64,000 bases of DNA from Letharia columbiana. Its lineage: Eukaryota > Ascomycota > Lecanoromycetes > Lecanorales > Parmeliaceae. The notes beneath the pieces were generated by a model. The model was not told the DNA's origin and did not search any database. It saw only the letters and a program-made list of their open reading frames with translations. Within the stretch, counting starts at the first letter, position 1. Every line of letters begins with the position of its first letter. Of this stretch, positions 1 through 11,012 are shown piece after piece. The stretch lies in NCBI RefSeq assembly GCF_014066305.1, contig NW_023501047.1, positions 496,001 to 560,000 of the forward strand, written 5' to 3'. The translations under genes were made by a program, and so were the position numbers.

Positions 1-3000
1 CAACGCCTCTTCCCACTGGCCTTCTACAACCCCAACCTTTTCCTTCAAATCCTCCGTCAACCTCGTCTCCTCCCTTCTCTGTTCCTCCTCCGCTGCCCAG
101 CTCGCATCCTTGCCCTGCGCCTCGACCTTACATCTAGCCGCTAAAGCGTGAGAACGTATCTCATGGAGGAGGCAGAGGAGATTGATCTGGGATTCGATGA
201 ACTGATATGTCGATTTTTCCGCGTGGCCGAGGAGTGAGTAGAGATATTGAAGTGGATGGTCGTAGTAGGATGGGTTTTCGGCATATTCGTCCGCTGGGAT
301 CTGGACCTCGAAGCCGTCCAGTTGCAAGGGCACTTTATGCAGGACTTCGAGGAGCGAGGGGGCAATATCCCAGAAAGCGGAAAGCTGGAGTTCGACGCCA
401 CGGCTCACATTGTTCTCTATGACAGACTGGAAAGCTTGAGCACGCTTGCAAACGGCTTGTTGAAATGTGGATCTGCGTTCTTGCGCGTCTTTTGCAAAGA
501 AGAATTCGGCTTCGACATGCTTCTCCCGGTTCTGGGATTGTTTGTAGGGCAAGAGTACGATAGCTTTATATCTATCATTACGTTCGCTTAGGAGATCATA
601 GATTTGCCGATGCAAAGTCTCGCGGGCTTCAAAGAGCCTAAGCCGATATCGGAGTCAGCATTGCTTAATCAAGGCACGAAAGCTGGGTTAACGACATAGA
701 CCTCAGGAGTAGGGGCAGGGGTTTGCTCCAAGACTATGTCTTGTGGCTCAAGATTTGGTAGAAAATAGGGAAGAATAACTCTGAAATGTGCGTACCATTT
801 TAGCTGGGTTAGTTTCTCCAGCAATTCGGGCTGAAAATCGCCTTCTTCTTGAGGCAGGTTCGGGTTCTGCGACTGTGAATCCGAGAAGAGGCGGCTGCTG
901 AGCTTGTCAAGGGAGGCATCGGCTAGTTTGATGCGGTCTGAGAAGAGTGCATGCAGCGGTGTGAGGACAATGTGCTGGTAAAGGTCGAAATCTATTTGAA
1001 TGATCTCTTTTTCGGAACTTGCAATCTTCTCCTTTAGCTCATTCTCAGCATCATCGAAGTCCTCTTGAGAGATTTCGCCGTGCTCAATGCGGAACTCGAT
1101 ATCCTGTCTGTGCAGTGAGTGTTGATGCTTGCACCATGATTCGGCTCGTTGCCTTTTTCCGAGGACTTGCGTGCGGTAAGAACTTGTAATAGTTTCTGCT
1201 TCCTCTTTCTCGTGAAGTGATCGAACCACGCCCCGTACGTCTGCTAGATCTGGGTGACTGTTGTTGACTGCTGGGTGATGTCGCGGATACGGTGGGGGGA
1301 GTGTCACAAGCCGCGAGATGTCTAGTCTTCTCGGGTCAGGAGTGATTGGTGCAGACGAGGGTATTGGGGGAAGGAAAGGTGGTGGAGGTAAAGAGGAATC
1401 TTCTTCATGCAAACCAGTCTTTTCTGGGGGGTACTGGTTTGGACCATATGAAGGCTGTCGACTCGCTCCTGAGGGCTGCCATTGCCCGCCCCCTGTTGAT
1501 ACGGAAGTTAGATTTCCATAAAATGCTGGTGGGTTGCGTGTTTCTTGAGGGACCCCCATATACTTAGATTCGCGTTTTGACCTTTCGAGAACCCTGAAAG
1601 CTTCACCCAGTGGGCCATCGCCGGGATGAGAATGATCTTCGAACCAACGGCTAGCAGCTCTGCCCCTTGAATCTTCATCTTGCCCAGTCACAATACTCAT
1701 ACTTGCTATAGGCGAAAGACATGGTACATAGTCTTTCCAATAGGCACTCTCTGGCCGCTGCTGAGTGCTGCTGTTCGTGGTGGCGCTACTGGGAGACTCG
1801 TGCTTCCGACTGACGGCGGAGGAATCATCTTGTGAGGAGGAGTCTCCCAAAGCACTAGATGCAATGCTTGTCCGCTTCGACATATTCTGCCTTGATAGAC
1901 TTTGATGCCGATCGTGAAGGCATTTATCAGTGCTGGAATGCCCGAAGAGGCCTTGTGTCAACTCATCAACCTCTATGCCGTCTTCTTCGAAAACAGAGGC
2001 GTACTGCTCTCGCCGTATCCTCGACTCAGCTTTCATGAAATGGACAAAGAGATCGAGCCTCTCAGAGTCATTGGCAGCTGCTGCTTCACGTTCTGCAAAA
2101 TTTCGATGTCGTTCAATGGCTCGTCCAGCAAAGAGTTTCGGGCTTTCAGGGCCTAGGAGGTCTTCTAGTGGTTCTTGAGCTGCCTTAGTCGATGGGGTCA
2201 GAGGAACTTGCATGGAGTCATCGAGGTTTGGCGTGTGAAGAATATGAGACACAGGACGCTGTTCAGGCCCAGGCGGCACAATCAAAGACAATGCTTTGGA
2301 AGGACCACTCAGTCGTTTAGGGGGCGATACTGAGAACGTTTGCAGCGGTAAAGAAGGCGATGCGACAGCTGAGGTGGATCGGTCTAGAGTCTCTCTGCCG
2401 GGGGGGAAAAGAGGCGTAGAGATCAAAGTGCCTGAGAAGTGCTGTGACCGGCTAGATCCTGGCTGTGGCGTGTTACACGACGAGACGAACGACACAGCTT
2501 TACCAGAGGATTTTTGGATTTCCGGGCTGTTCAATGCGCCATCCAGACTCTGCATACTCTTACCGCTCTTAGGAGTAGACCTTGCGGTCATCCTTTGCTT
2601 CGAGGCATCCATTTGAGAAGCTGACAGAACCAGATTGGTTGGTCTCACATCGAGACCGTCTGCCCATGGAGCCACACTGCTTGAAGGTTCGACAGCGGAA
2701 TCCTCCACAGCTCTACCCTTGCCATTTCTGCTCTCACTGCGCCGCTCTCGGATACCCATCGCACTACGATTTCTGACTGCAGGGCTACGAAACAACCCTC
2801 CGGCTGAGGAGTCTCTCCGTGGGTGGGCTAAGGCCCCAGCGGTGGCAGTCAATGGATAATCAGTCCCCAACCGTCTCTTTTGTAGTACACTACCAGTATC
2901 TATATGCAACGGCGATGGCCCATGCGAACGGGGTGCCTGATCATTTGTGCCATCTTCATCCCTCCAGTCCGCTGGAGTCGGTGGTACCGTATCAAGGCTA

Positions 3001-4193
3001 GTTCCTGTGCCAGGCGGACGTCTGGACCGGAATGGAAGCGTGGGTACCAATCCGGAAGACGGGCTTTCCATAGGTCGATTTAGACTTTGTGAACGCGCAG
3101 ATGTTGGGGGAGGCCCTGGTGGAGGCGGTGGCAGGGGCATATTCGGCTCCCAGGTGACTGGACTAGGTGAATGACTGCTGGAGCGCGACGATCCCCCAGC
3201 TAGGCCTATTCCACCTGTAGATGCAGCCCTTCTAGCTGCTGGTGGGTGTACCATTGGATCGTTGTGTTTAGCTGAGGATGCTTGAGCAAGCATTTGAGCT
3301 GTATGATCCTGCAGTGCATCAATAGCATCACCGGCCAATGATACTTTCGAGGCTTTTCCTCTCAAGGTCAATGAAGAGAGTAGACGATCTGCATGGTTCT
3401 TGGAACCTGCGCGTATCCGCTGCCCTGGTCCTGGAGGAGGAGGAAATGAAGGCGCCGATGCAGCGTTTGGAGACTGATTTGGAGATGTGTGTTGGCAGAT
3501 CAAAGGAGACCGACCCCCAGGAAATCGTGGGACAAGGTCCGGCGACAAGGTTGTAGCGGCGCTCACTGGCGTACCGTAACGTGAGGATTCGGTGTCAGGT
3601 GATGTAGTATCGGTAGGAGAGATAATATCTGAAGTGCGGCGTGGTGAGTCCTGAGGTTGTTGATCTCGACGAGGTGAATACGGTGGTGGTGGAGAAGCGA
3701 CTGGTTCTATACCGGTCTTCATCAGTTGGGTCCTGGCCAGATAGGAGTCACCCTTACCATCAGGTCCCACAAGACGGGGAGCTAGGTGCGCTGTCCTCGA
3801 TGATTGACTTGTCTGCCTGTGCTCTCCTGCCATTGACATTGAATTGGGGGAGATGTTGACGCTGTTCACCGCACCCCATTGTTGAGGATTGTAGTGACCA
3901 CTGAAGCCAGAAGCGGACCGGGAGGCCGTGGGCGATGCTCCTCTCATGGCTCCACCTGGAGATGGATATGCAGAGAATGGGCTACTCAGAGTAGTGCTGG
4001 AGATGGGTGTCTGTACCACTCCTCCAAGTCCAAGACCAAGACCAGCGTTGCGTGCATTTCCCAGACTTGTCGTGAGGAGGTTTGGGGGCTGGTTGGGGGT
4101 CTGACGCTGTCGAGGAGGTGTTTCTATTCCTGCTGGTCCTCCCGAGACGTTATACGGGTGAGGGAGACTCATATCCACTGGGCCAGGGGTCAA
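1..4193 (-). CDS. Uncharacterised large Ser/Pro-rich protein with helical C-terminal region (3' end outside window)
   Basis: I do not recognise this protein. Exon 1 is 4193..796 and exon 2 begins at 637 and runs off the left edge. Roughly the first 900 residues are low complexity, rich in Ser, Pro, Gly and Thr, with PPPPYSPRR near residue 170 and further proline runs near 350, which suggests a disordered scaffold. From about residue 1000 the sequence becomes charged and predicted helical (HEKEEAETITSSYRTQ, ENELKEKIASSEKE), and this continues through exon 2 (LFEARETLHRQIYDLLSERN, AEEEQRREETRLTEDLKEK), so a coiled-coil or helical-bundle domain is likely. The exon junction is phase 2 and joins QLKW to LFEARE. 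The intron is a long introner-like element. The first in-frame ATG, at 4193, was taken as the start. Unread intron sequence is open for about 46 codons and would truncate the protein. The gene itself is clear; its function is unknown. Confidence 0.8.
638..795 (-). mobile_element. Introner-like intron, copy A (158 nt)
   Basis: Intron of the large uncharacterised gene, with donor GTACGCAC at 795 and acceptor TTAG at 638, phase 2. It is two to three times longer than ordinary introns here and aligns without gaps to the 158-nt intron at 21386..21543 in an unrelated gene (about 22 mismatches by eye). It contains a perfect hairpin, CAAGAC-ATA-GTCTTG, and an AATGCTGACTC branch-site block near the 3' end. 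Known biology: introner-like elements are multiplying spliceosomal introns reported in Dothideomycetes. Membership in that class is inferred from repeated sequence inside introns of unrelated genes. Confidence 0.8.
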
Positions 4194-4801
4194 TAGAGGC
4201 CTGCGGTGAGGCCACTGTTGGCTATCGCATCGACAGGGTCACCAGGGTGAGAGTGGGCTCAAAGGCAATGCGATGTGCCAAATCAACCAGGGTCAATGGA
4301 GAGGACATGCTGCAGACACAGAATGCGCACCGCAAAGCAAAGGCAGGATGAAAGAAGCGCGAGATTCCAATGTGCCATCTCTGGCGTGCAATTGGTGGGA
4401 GAGTTCTAGATCACATCCCATGAGGAGGGCGTTCTATTCTTTGCATCAGCTAGAGCCAAAGGGCTCTGCTAGGGCGGGAACTGGAGCATCAGGGGTTGGC
4501 ATGGCTGGCCAATGGGAGGATAGGTCACAAACCCTGGGCGCTTACGGAGGTCTTGGCGGGCTTGGACATTTGCGATAGGTACTTTACACTTGACTTGCTC
4601 TCAGAATTCTGCGTGAGGAAGTTCTGTTAGATCGTGACACATCTCGATGGTAGAGGCATCACCCAATTATAGCGTGGTAGTCTGAGCTCAACCTTCAAAA
4701 TCAATGCCATTCCTATCCGATACTGTCGTCTTCCATCCGCCAGGTTCTTTGATAGACCAATTGAGCTCTTGCTGTTTGTCTATCTGCCCCAATGCACGAA
4801 G
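4194..4801. other. Intergenic, promoter side of the uncharacterised gene
   Basis: This stretch lies upstream of the large protein gene and downstream of the helicase relic. No convincing coding sequence or repeat is visible. It should contain the 5' leader and promoter of the gene ending at 1. Confidence 0.4.
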
Positions 4802-6225
4802 TCAACGTGAGACCCAGGCATTGTTTGTAGCACCCCATTCCTGTCCAGCGTCGTTTCCAGTAGCATCAACTCCCTCGACCGTGTCTGCAGATGCATTACC
4901 AGCGCCCCAAGCATCCATTGCAGTACCCCAACCCGGCCCAGCGTCGGAGTCTGCGACTATTCTCGCGGCTGCTTCAGGGTAATGCGCCCACATATCATCG
5001 CTCGAGTACGGCGAAAAGGCCTCAACCCTGCCTGGAGGAATTGTTTGCCTGTTCTTCTGTAGGAACAACAATAGTTCTTCGTCCATGACACCGGAGAAAT
5101 CTTGATAAAAGGCTATGGTTGTAGCCTTGTATCCCACGCGTCCGACACGACCCAAGCAGGACTTGTATTCAGCCAACGTGTCTGCCAGATCCGAGAAAAT
5201 GAGCGAGCTCACACCATGGACATTGATCCCTCGTCCGCAGAGCTTCATCGTGGCGACCAGAACAGTTACATGTCCATGTTTGAACGAGAACATCGCTTGT
5301 TCGCGATAGAGCTGCATCATCTCGCCGTGCGTCTTCTCGCATTTGATCACCATGTCTCCGGCGATGATGTTTTCGAGTATGTCAACATCATTCTTCTTGC
5401 GGAGTAGAATGAGTGTTTTGCCTTCGCGTGGACAAGACTGTCCGAAATGAATGCCATGGAGTTAGCCAAGCTTTTTTCCGTTGCGACTTAGCTTCGGTCT
5501 GACCACTCTGCCATACTTGACGAATTGTTGATTGACAAGAGTGTAGCACTGTAAGGCGTCCTCCTTCGGATGGTCGAAGTCAATTTCATCGTAGTGGCCT
5601 TATTCGAGGCGCATAAACCCCTCAGCTCTAAGACTCTGCTCCTTGGAGTACTGGGAAGAGAAGTACCAATGGTAGAGGTGTTTCTTGGTTGGGAGGCGCA
5701 GTTCAACCTCGTCGACTTCGTCTTTGAATGTCTTCGTCTTGGACATCTTCGACGAGACATCTTTTAAGGATTCCGACAGTAGTTCATCGGCCTCATCGTA
5801 GACAATGAAACTCAAATTATCCAGAGAAAGGATGTCACGGTACTTCGGGTTGCCGAACTGCAGTGCCTTCTCCCTCAGGATGGCTAGGAGTCGTCCAGTT
5901 GTAGCAACCAAGATATCGCAGCCTTGGCCGAGCTTGTTCATCTGGGGCACTGATGGAGCTCCACCGTACACCACGCAACAACGGACTTTCTCATTCCAGC
6001 ATTAGTCAAGCAGAGTGGCATGAATCTCAATCGCCAGCTCGTGCGTCGGTGCAATGATCACGTCGAATGGCTCAGCCATCCCCATCGAACTTGCATCTTT
6101 TGGATGCGAGGTCTAGTCTGCAGGAACTCTACCAGAGGGATTCCGTACGACAAGGTCGTTCCCGCACCTGAAGTGTATAAGCCCATAGTTCGCGGAGATT
6201 AGGGACGTAACTTACCGGTCTCCGC
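4802..6225 (-). pseudogene. Decayed DEAD-box RNA helicase (Ded1/Vasa-like)
   Basis: Helicase motifs appear in the correct order but in broken frames. Motif I reads AETGAGTT across a probable intron, so the Walker lysine is replaced by Thr. Motif Ia reads APTHELAIEIHA. VVYGG, GCDILVATTGRLL (motif Ib) and FIVYDEADELL (motif II) follow. Motif III should be SAT but reads YFSSQYSKEQ. Motifs V and VI read VATMKLCGRGINVHG and CLGRVGR, lacking the usual HR of HRxGRxGR. In-frame stops occur after IHATLLD, after GFMRLE and after GKKLG. The C-terminal tail is Gly/Trp-rich (GPGWGTAMDAWGAG), as in Ded1-type proteins. No N-terminal region or Q motif was found beyond about 6225. Stops together with loss of catalytic residues indicate a pseudogene, probably a decayed paralogue. 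Introns could hide one of the stops, but not the missing motif residues. Confidence 0.75.
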
Positions 6226-7404
6226 CTTACCGAGACGCGTATATAGATGCATGTATACATTATTGCATTCATGAACACATAGTGAACGTGCTATCACTGA
6301 GAAAGTTAGTCAATGAATGCGAAGCCGAGCAAAGAGTATTAGGTAATTACAAAGGTGTATTCTTTTGCGAGGTGACGTAAAAGTCGGGAGCTTTGGAGCT
6401 TGATGACTTCTGTGGAGAATTCGCGCGTCAGTAATGTCTCGGGGCTCCTGAAGGTGAAGAGGGTTGGATGGGGAGAATTCTGACTGAGCCAAATTGAGAA
6501 GCAATACCAAGGTGACAAGCTGTACTGAGTGAACGTTGCCCACTTTGCCAGAGCAATTGATATCATACCGTCTGACGATCGAACAGAATTTGGCTTGCGC
6601 TTTGTGAGTCGAGGGTGGGAGTCAAATGAGAAAACCAGGGGGAGGTGATCTTGACTGCAGTGAGAGATTGGGACTGGGATACGGCTTACTTTTGTCTGCT
6701 TGGTAGGCTCCGGATAGGACTATGATCTATAGACTATGTTATGATCAGGCATGACGAGTGTAAAATGAAGAGACTGGGTGATGTTGATAGTCCTGAGGTG
6801 GTGTTGTCGTGGAGTAAAGGGTTTAATGAGGTACAGGTACACAAGGATGCCGCCAGGTGGCGCTAGTCCTCGATTTACCGGGCAAAATAGAAAACCTCAG
6901 CCACGAAGACTCGATCCACCCGGCAACACAAAACACTTCAGTCACAAAGATCCCATCAAATCGCGCTAGCCCTGGAGCGTTGAGCATTATTGTGACATCA
7001 AGTCTCCGTAGCACGTTGAATGAAGTCTAGTTTTCATTAATAGGTACCTGGCACGTCTATCATACAATGGTAGCACGATAGCTTCCATATCTCCTTCCAT
7101 CCCTGCGAGATAAGCCTAAGCTCACGTCCACCTGTAAGATGTACCAGTCTGGCCGGGAGCACCTTCTATGATACATGACCCTCTCAGCGAAGTCGTTAGA
7201 AATATTAAAGGTAGTCTTGGTATGGCTTTTAGAGCCAGGCCCAAGCACCTTGTCAGCTCAGCTGCCAAGGACAATGTGGGCTATGAAGAGAATATAGAAC
7301 CATCCGCTTAGCGACATGCTGAGAGAACCTAATCATGAAAAATGCTAGAGGATGTGTACGGGTATGCAGGAGGTGCTGCTGGGTGATGGGCCGGATATCA
7401 TAGT
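6226..7404. other. Intergenic region, nothing recognised
   Basis: About 1.2 kb between the helicase relic and the 3' end of PAB1. Only short frames without family resemblance occur on either strand. Part of it may be the vanished N-terminal portion and promoter of the helicase relic, and the last 200-300 bases are expected to hold the PAB1 3' UTR. Confidence 0.4.
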
Positions 7405-9889
7405 CTATGCCTTCGTCTCTTCTTCTTCGCCATTAGGTTGTTGTTCTGAAGAGACGCCCTCTTGTGTTGTGACACCATCGGGATTTTGAGTCTTGACGTA
7501 ATCGTTGAAGACTGCAAGTGCCTCATCGACTTTCTCGCGCAACTTGTCGTTATCGTCAATCCTAATTTTGTCAGCACGTGAAATCGCTCATTGCGATTAA
7601 CGGGATTACTCACAAAGACATCAATTCTGGGTTGTCCATTTCCAGTAGCATGCCAGTTATCTTGCCAGCCAGATCTGGCTGCAGGACTTGGATCTTGGGG
7701 TAGATTGCTTCGCCAAGTAGTTGCTTTTGTTGGTTTGGCGGTGCCGCGGCAAGAGCTTCGAGAGTGGCAGACGGTGCTCCAGCTCCAGATGCCTGTGGCA
7801 TACCTTGTTGGCCAGCTCCGAATCCCATAGCTCCACGTCCCTGCTGTGGGAATCCACCCATCTGACCTGGCTGTATACCCATGTTCATGCCCATGCCGCC
7901 ACGACCTGACTGGCTGGGGAACTGTTGGGGACGGCCATCTCTACCGCGCATACCTTGAAGACCCATCATCTGTTGCGGCATTCCCTGGAGACCCTGCATA
8001 CCTTGCATCTGCCCGCGACCACCTTGCCCACCGCGACCTAGTTGCGCTTGTACTTGTGCTAGAGCCTGAGGATACGCTAGACCGGTGGGGAAACCGCCAG
8101 GACCACCTTGAGGCATGGCACCGAACGGCACCTGTCCAGGCATACCGAAGGCTTGAGGTGGCATTTGCTGTTGATTCATAGCACCACGGCCACCTTGTTG
8201 AGGCTGCATGCCAGAAAATTGGCCACCACGACCACTCGGCATGCCCGGAAGCATCATGCCTTGCTGGGGTCCGAAAGGCATTCCACCGCGCCCAACGTTG
8301 GGCGCTACAATGCCAGGCTGCTGGCCGGGGCCGTAGAACATCGCAGGCTGGATGAATTGTTGATTTGGCATTCCCGCGGCAGCGGCAGCTTGCTGCATGC
8401 GAACAGCGTTACGTGCTTGAATGCTCTGTTCCAATTGCGTCTTGCGGACTTCCTTGCGCATAGCCACTGCAACGTACAGTGGCTTTCCATTCACCATCTT
8501 CTGATGGAAGTCGGTAACGGCTTTCGTAGCTTCGTCGGCATTGCTGAAGCAGACGAAACCAAATCCCTTACTCTTGCCGAGTGGGCGCTTGGTGGATTTG
8601 GCGGTGTCCTTCTCGCTATCTTCTTTCTCGTCATCTTTCTTTCCGCCATCCTCCTCTTCAGCCTCTTTCGTGGACTCTTTCTTGTTCTCTTTGCCCTTCT
8701 CACTGTCTGGAGAATCGGTCCTATCAGGCCCAGAGTCTCGCATGACTTTCGCAGAAGTGACCGTTCCAGCACCTGCAAAGATCTCCCGGAGCTTCTCGTC
8801 ATCGATATCATCGTCCAGGTTTTTGACATATAAATTCACGCCTGTATACTTGGACGCCTTCTCGACACGGGCCGCCTCGTGCTGCTTACGAAGCTCTTCC
8901 TCACGCTCAGATTTCTTCTGTGCACGACCGACGTAGAGGACTTGGCCTTTAAAGTCTTTGTTGTGCAGCTCGTCCACGGCAGTGGCCGCATTTTCGTGAT
9001 TGATGTAGTTGACAAAACCAAATCCACGGCTCTTGCCCGTTTCCGAGTCTCGAGCAATGGAAGCTGACGTGACGTCTCCATATTGTTCAAAGAGTGCTCG
9101 AAAGTCTTCGTCTGTCACCTCAGGCTCAATGTTCTTCACATAGATGTTGGTAAAGTTCGCTTTCATCTCATCGAACTTGCTGTCGCGGTCCTTCCTCGGA
9201 ATGTGGTATCCCACGAACACTTTCTTCTCGTTCAGCAACATACCGTTTACGGACTTGATGGCGTTTGTTGCTCCCTCTCCAGTCTCGTAATGAACGAATC
9301 CATAGCCCTTGGAATTCCCAAACTCATCCTGAGCAACTTTGCAGCTGAGAATGTTACCAAAAGATGCAAAAGTGTCATGCAAGGCTTTGTTGTCGATGGC
9401 AGTATCCAAGTTTTTGATGAAGACGTTCCCTTGACCAGTCTTGCGCAGAGCAGGATCGCGCTGGGACCACATGATACGACAAGGACGCCCCTTGATGACA
9501 GTGTAGTTCAGCTCCTCCATGGCGCGCTCGCCGTCCGCAGTGTTGTTGTAGTTGACGTAAGCATAACCGAGTGAGCGACGAGTCACAGCGTCGCGACAAA
9601 CACGGATTGAAGCAACTTGACCGATAGAAGAGAAGAGCTCGAAGAGCATAGCCTCGGTCACGTTGGGGTCTAGCTCACCAACGTAGAGTGACGCAGAGTG
9701 AGGCTGGTTAGCTCCGCCTGGAGCTGCAGAGCTTGGAGTTTGGAGGGCATCTTGATCGCTTGGAGACTGTGGTCCACCAACGCTAGTGTCGATACCGTTG
9801 GGCAGTCCGTTGGTAGGAGCGGATGACTTGTCATCGATCGAAAGCTTCTCAAGCGAAGGCGGGGAGCCAGAGGCAGCTTCGGCAGACAT
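7405..9889 (-). CDS. PAB1: Polyadenylate-binding protein
   Basis: This protein binds mRNA poly(A) tails in cytoplasm and nucleus, supporting translation initiation and mRNA turnover. Exons are 9889..7614 and 7561..7405 (intron 52 nt, phase 2), giving about 810 residues. Four RRMs are visible: RRM1 ([10 protein letters not shown], about residue 67), RRM2 ([10 protein letters not shown], about 155), RRM3 ([10 protein letters not shown], about 248) and RRM4 ([10 protein letters not shown], about 351), with RNP1 motifs such as KGYGFVHY and [11 protein letters not shown]4 is interrupted by an acidic/lysine-rich insertion of about 50 residues before KGFGFVCF. A Gln/Gly/Met/Pro-rich linker leads to the MLLE domain ([25 protein letters not shown]). 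The intron splits MLLE: exon 2 supplies [18 protein letters not shown], which completes the helical bundle. Without splicing the protein would stop at a TGA within the donor. The start is the first ATG before the acidic leader. Confidence 0.97.
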
Positions 9890-11012
9890 GGTGATGATAC
9901 TGTTATGCTTGCTTTAATTAGTACGGTTGGGGGACTATATGCCAGAGGAGCCTGCAGCGACCGAAGTTTGTAGAAATTTCGTGAAGCGACTGGGAAGAAA
10001 TGTGTTCAGGAGGTACAAGGATTGAGCTGGTCAATATGGACCGGTATGAGGTATGAAGAGCGTGGAGAGGGGTGCTGGATGATGCAGTGTTAGTTAGAAG
10101 CAACTAGAGATGACCTTCTGCCATGAGATAGATGGAGAAGTGTGCGGAAGTAGCTTTGGTGGAGCCTGTTGAGCGGTCAAGTGACACTTACACAGCTTCA
10201 GTTTACTATTGATTTTTTGGGGGTATTTTCAAGTTTTTTTCTGATGTCACGAGGGTTTTCTGATAGGGGAGGAGTGCAAAGATAGAGGAAGGTGTACGAT
10301 GTATGTTCCAGACGGTGGACGTGGTGTTGTGTCACTTATAATGTGAGAGCAAGCTGCAGAAAAAAGAGATTATCGTGAAAGAGGAAATTCTTCTCTAGCG
10401 TGTCCGGCTAGCATGGCAAGACCGACCGATATTTAACCGGTACCCTTTTTACCTTTGTTTTCTCCTCATACGATTACAGCAACTACAATCATAAATTCTT
10501 TCTTCAGTCGGATTAAGCTATTACCTTTTTCGAGTATATGGGTTTTTGACAACGCGGTTCATTGTGGAGGCTTGTCGCAAAATAGGTGGTGAACTTCATA
10601 TCTGACATATTGCCCAATGTGTAGCCCTTTTCGGCGAAACTTTCACTCAATGTACTTCAACGAAGCTCCGACCAGCTCGAAGACTAGGGGAAGAAATATA
10701 TAGACCGCAGTGTGACATCAACGCCGGCCTCCTAAGACTAGATGGTAGCGACTTCCATTAGTAGCCTCTTCACTGACAGCGGAACACTGTGGTGTGGCGG
10801 ATATAAAAAATTTAAGCCCGAGGATTCTATTAGAAGTAACACCGTGCGCGTACCTATCTGGTGCTTGAATTCGCCTTAATAAGTCTTGTGGCGAATTAGA
10901 CCACAACAAGATTCTTTCGATCACTGTCATCGAGCATGTTACTTCTGTGTCACTTCCAAGTTTATCCTCACCCGTCCAGGGCCGCCTCGCGATCCGAAGT
11001 CCAGCAGTAGCA
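9890..11012. promoter_or_regulatory. Divergent PAB1 / HUL5 intergenic region
   Basis: A shared upstream region for PAB1 (-) and the HECT ligase (+). On the PAB1 strand it contains A-runs (complements of T-runs at about 10213..10218 and 10234..10240) roughly 320-350 nt upstream of the ATG. Known biology: PAB mRNAs in several eukaryotes carry A-rich leaders used for autoregulation. Whether these runs lie in the transcribed leader cannot be decided here. No other gene was seen. Confidence 0.35.

Noticed and set aside
7398..7613. 71-codon minus-strand frame at the PAB1 3' end
   Set aside because: It is the PAB1 intron plus last exon read in the wrong frame; correct splicing completes the MLLE domain.
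8108..8833. 241-codon plus-strand frame opposite PAB1
   Set aside because: It is antisense to strongly conserved RRM coding sequence and has no family resemblance; a shadow of codon bias.
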